Source: Flemingiibacterium sp964430755
GTDB taxonomy: Bacteria; Bacillota; Clostridia; Oscillospirales; CAG-272
Assembly: GCA_964430755.1 (NCBI GenBank)
Contig: CAYSFT010000080.1
Location: forward strand, 1 to 6,297
Length of the DNA: 6,297 nt
Reading direction: 5' to 3'
A program made the translations under genes and the position numbers. Under the pieces are notes generated by a model that had not been told where the DNA came from, ran no database searches, and saw only the letters and a list, made by a program, of their open reading frames with translations. Below are positions 5,650 through 6,297 of this stretch, in pieces. Within the stretch, counting starts at the first letter, position 1. Each line of letters opens with the position of its first letter.

Positions 5650-6297
5650 TTATTCAATATGAGTAAGCCTTGTCACACATTCGACTTGTGTATCGTTGTC
5701 CAAACTTATTTCCATATCTTCCTCTATGATGGGCAGCTTGAACTTGATGGATTTCAGCCATTGTCCGTTGGGCTTTCGTTCCTCAAAGATATGGATTTCG
5801 GAGATCAGCGACTCCATAAGCTGTCGGCGTTCCTGTTCATCCATCACGGCGTACAGCTTGTCAAAGTAAATCAAAACTTTGTAGATATTATCGGCAGTCA
5901 GCTTTTCCGCTTCGATTGCCGTTTTCTTTGCTCTGGCTTCGATCAGCAGAGATTCCGTGTCCTCGATTTTATCATACATCTTGTAAAGGCGATCATCAAG
6001 GTCTGCCTTGCGTTTGATGTAGTGCTTATCATCGGGGTCAAGGGTGTCAATTTCCTCAATCAATCGGGACTTGATGGAATAGCTCTGGCGAAGCTGCTTT
6101 TCGTAGTTGGCGATCTCCTGCTCGATAGCGGAGGTATCCACCTTCATGCTGATTTTCTGCTGCATCAAGGCGGCAAACTTCGGATTGCTGACCAACTTGG
6201 TAATAACCTCTGCAACGGCAGTTTCCAGTAGTTCCTCATGGATTTGCTTTTTATAATCGCATTTATGCCCACGGGTCATGGTGCGGTGCTTGCAGCC
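5650..6297 (-). CDS. Large serine recombinase, C-terminal part (gene runs off the window)
   Basis: Serine recombinases of this type integrate and excise prophages, conjugative or mobilisable elements by recombining short attachment sites. Only the last 215 codons are present; the catalytic resolvase domain would lie beyond the right edge. At the edge the frame reads GCKHRTMTRGHKCDY, whose Cys/His spacing fits the end of a recombinase zinc-ribbon. A long charged alpha-helical, coiled-coil-like segment (about 5.7-6.15 kb; EQEIANYEKQL, KRKADLDDRLYKMYDKIED) and a closing stretch with YFDKLYAVMDEQERRQLMESLI and IHIFEERKPNGQWLKSIKFKLP follow, all typical of TnpX-like large serine recombinases. The first Met in view (6279) is internal, because the frame stays open upstream of it. 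The phosphatase gene begins 28 bp downstream on the same strand. Recombinases often sit at one end of their element, so an attachment site may be near the stop codon. Confidence 0.85.
   Translation of the reverse strand, partial: GCKHRTMTRGHKCDYKKQIHEELLETAVAEVITKLVSNPKFAALMQQKISMKVDTSAIEQEIANYEKQLRQSYSIKSRLIEEIDTLDPDDKHYIKRKADLDDRLYKMYDKIEDTESLLIEARAKKTAIEAEKLTADNIYKVLIYFDKLYAVMDEQERRQLMESLISEIHIFEERKPNGQWLKSIKFKLPIIEEDMEISLDNDTQVECVTRLTHIE

Noticed and set aside
5622..5657. TTG at 5657 as the start of the phosphatase (12 extra residues)
   Set aside because: The ATG at 5621 has a strong AAGGAGAA site 5 nt upstream that lies inside the supposed extension, and the extension would overlap the recombinase stop.
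5572..6231. Plus-strand open frame of 219 codons, rich in Leu/Val/Phe, opposite the recombinase
   Set aside because: It overlaps the recombinase and the start of the phosphatase in antisense. Its hydrophobic look comes from the charged coiled-coil codons read in reverse.

Overview
The window looks like low-to-moderate-GC Clostridia, most likely a gut Oscillospiraceae/Ruminococcaceae-type genome. This placement is an inference. It rests on near-consensus TTGACA/TATAAT promoters, strong AAAGGAG-type ribosome binding sites, a single-chain archaeal/clostridial-type glycyl-tRNA synthetase, and a glycosidase remnant of a kind I associate with gut Firmicutes. I see no rRNA, tRNA, CRISPR array or insertion sequence.

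Left part (1-2653, + strand): a promoter with perfect consensus boxes, overlapped by a 10-bp inverted repeat that looks like an operator, drives a membrane-anchored, divergent LytR-CpsA-Psr (LCP) protein. Glycyl-tRNA synthetase (glyQS) follows after 50 bp with no terminator in between, so the two probably form an operon. There is no room for a T-box leader before either gene.

Middle (2659-3589): on the minus strand, ending 5 bp from the glyQS stop codon, lies a broken glycoside hydrolase. It keeps its promoter, ribosome binding site and N-terminus. An internal stretch appears to have been lost with a change of frame, and the C-terminal part is missing. A 227-bp intergenic region with divergent promoters and three copies of ATATTGACA follows.

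Right part (3590-6297): a NagB-fold sugar-phosphate isomerase/deaminase-like gene (+) has its own consensus promoter and shares a bidirectional terminator with a convergent gene (-). That second gene is a cytosolic Cys-based tyrosine phosphatase with an N-terminal Ig/Fn3-like domain. Only 28 bp upstream of the phosphatase start, on the same strand, is the 3' end of a large serine recombinase gene that runs off the window. This suggests that the end of an integrated mobile element lies near 5620-5650.

The genes do not form one obvious pathway. LCP plus GlyRS is a housekeeping/cell-envelope pair, and the glycosidase remnant and NagB-like gene suggest carbohydrate metabolism. The phosphatase-recombinase junction looks like an accessory boundary. 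I found no clear novel multi-gene system. The most notable items are the NagB-like protein lacking the canonical catalytic Asp, the deletion-scarred glycosidase, the operator at the LCP promoter and the recombinase boundary.
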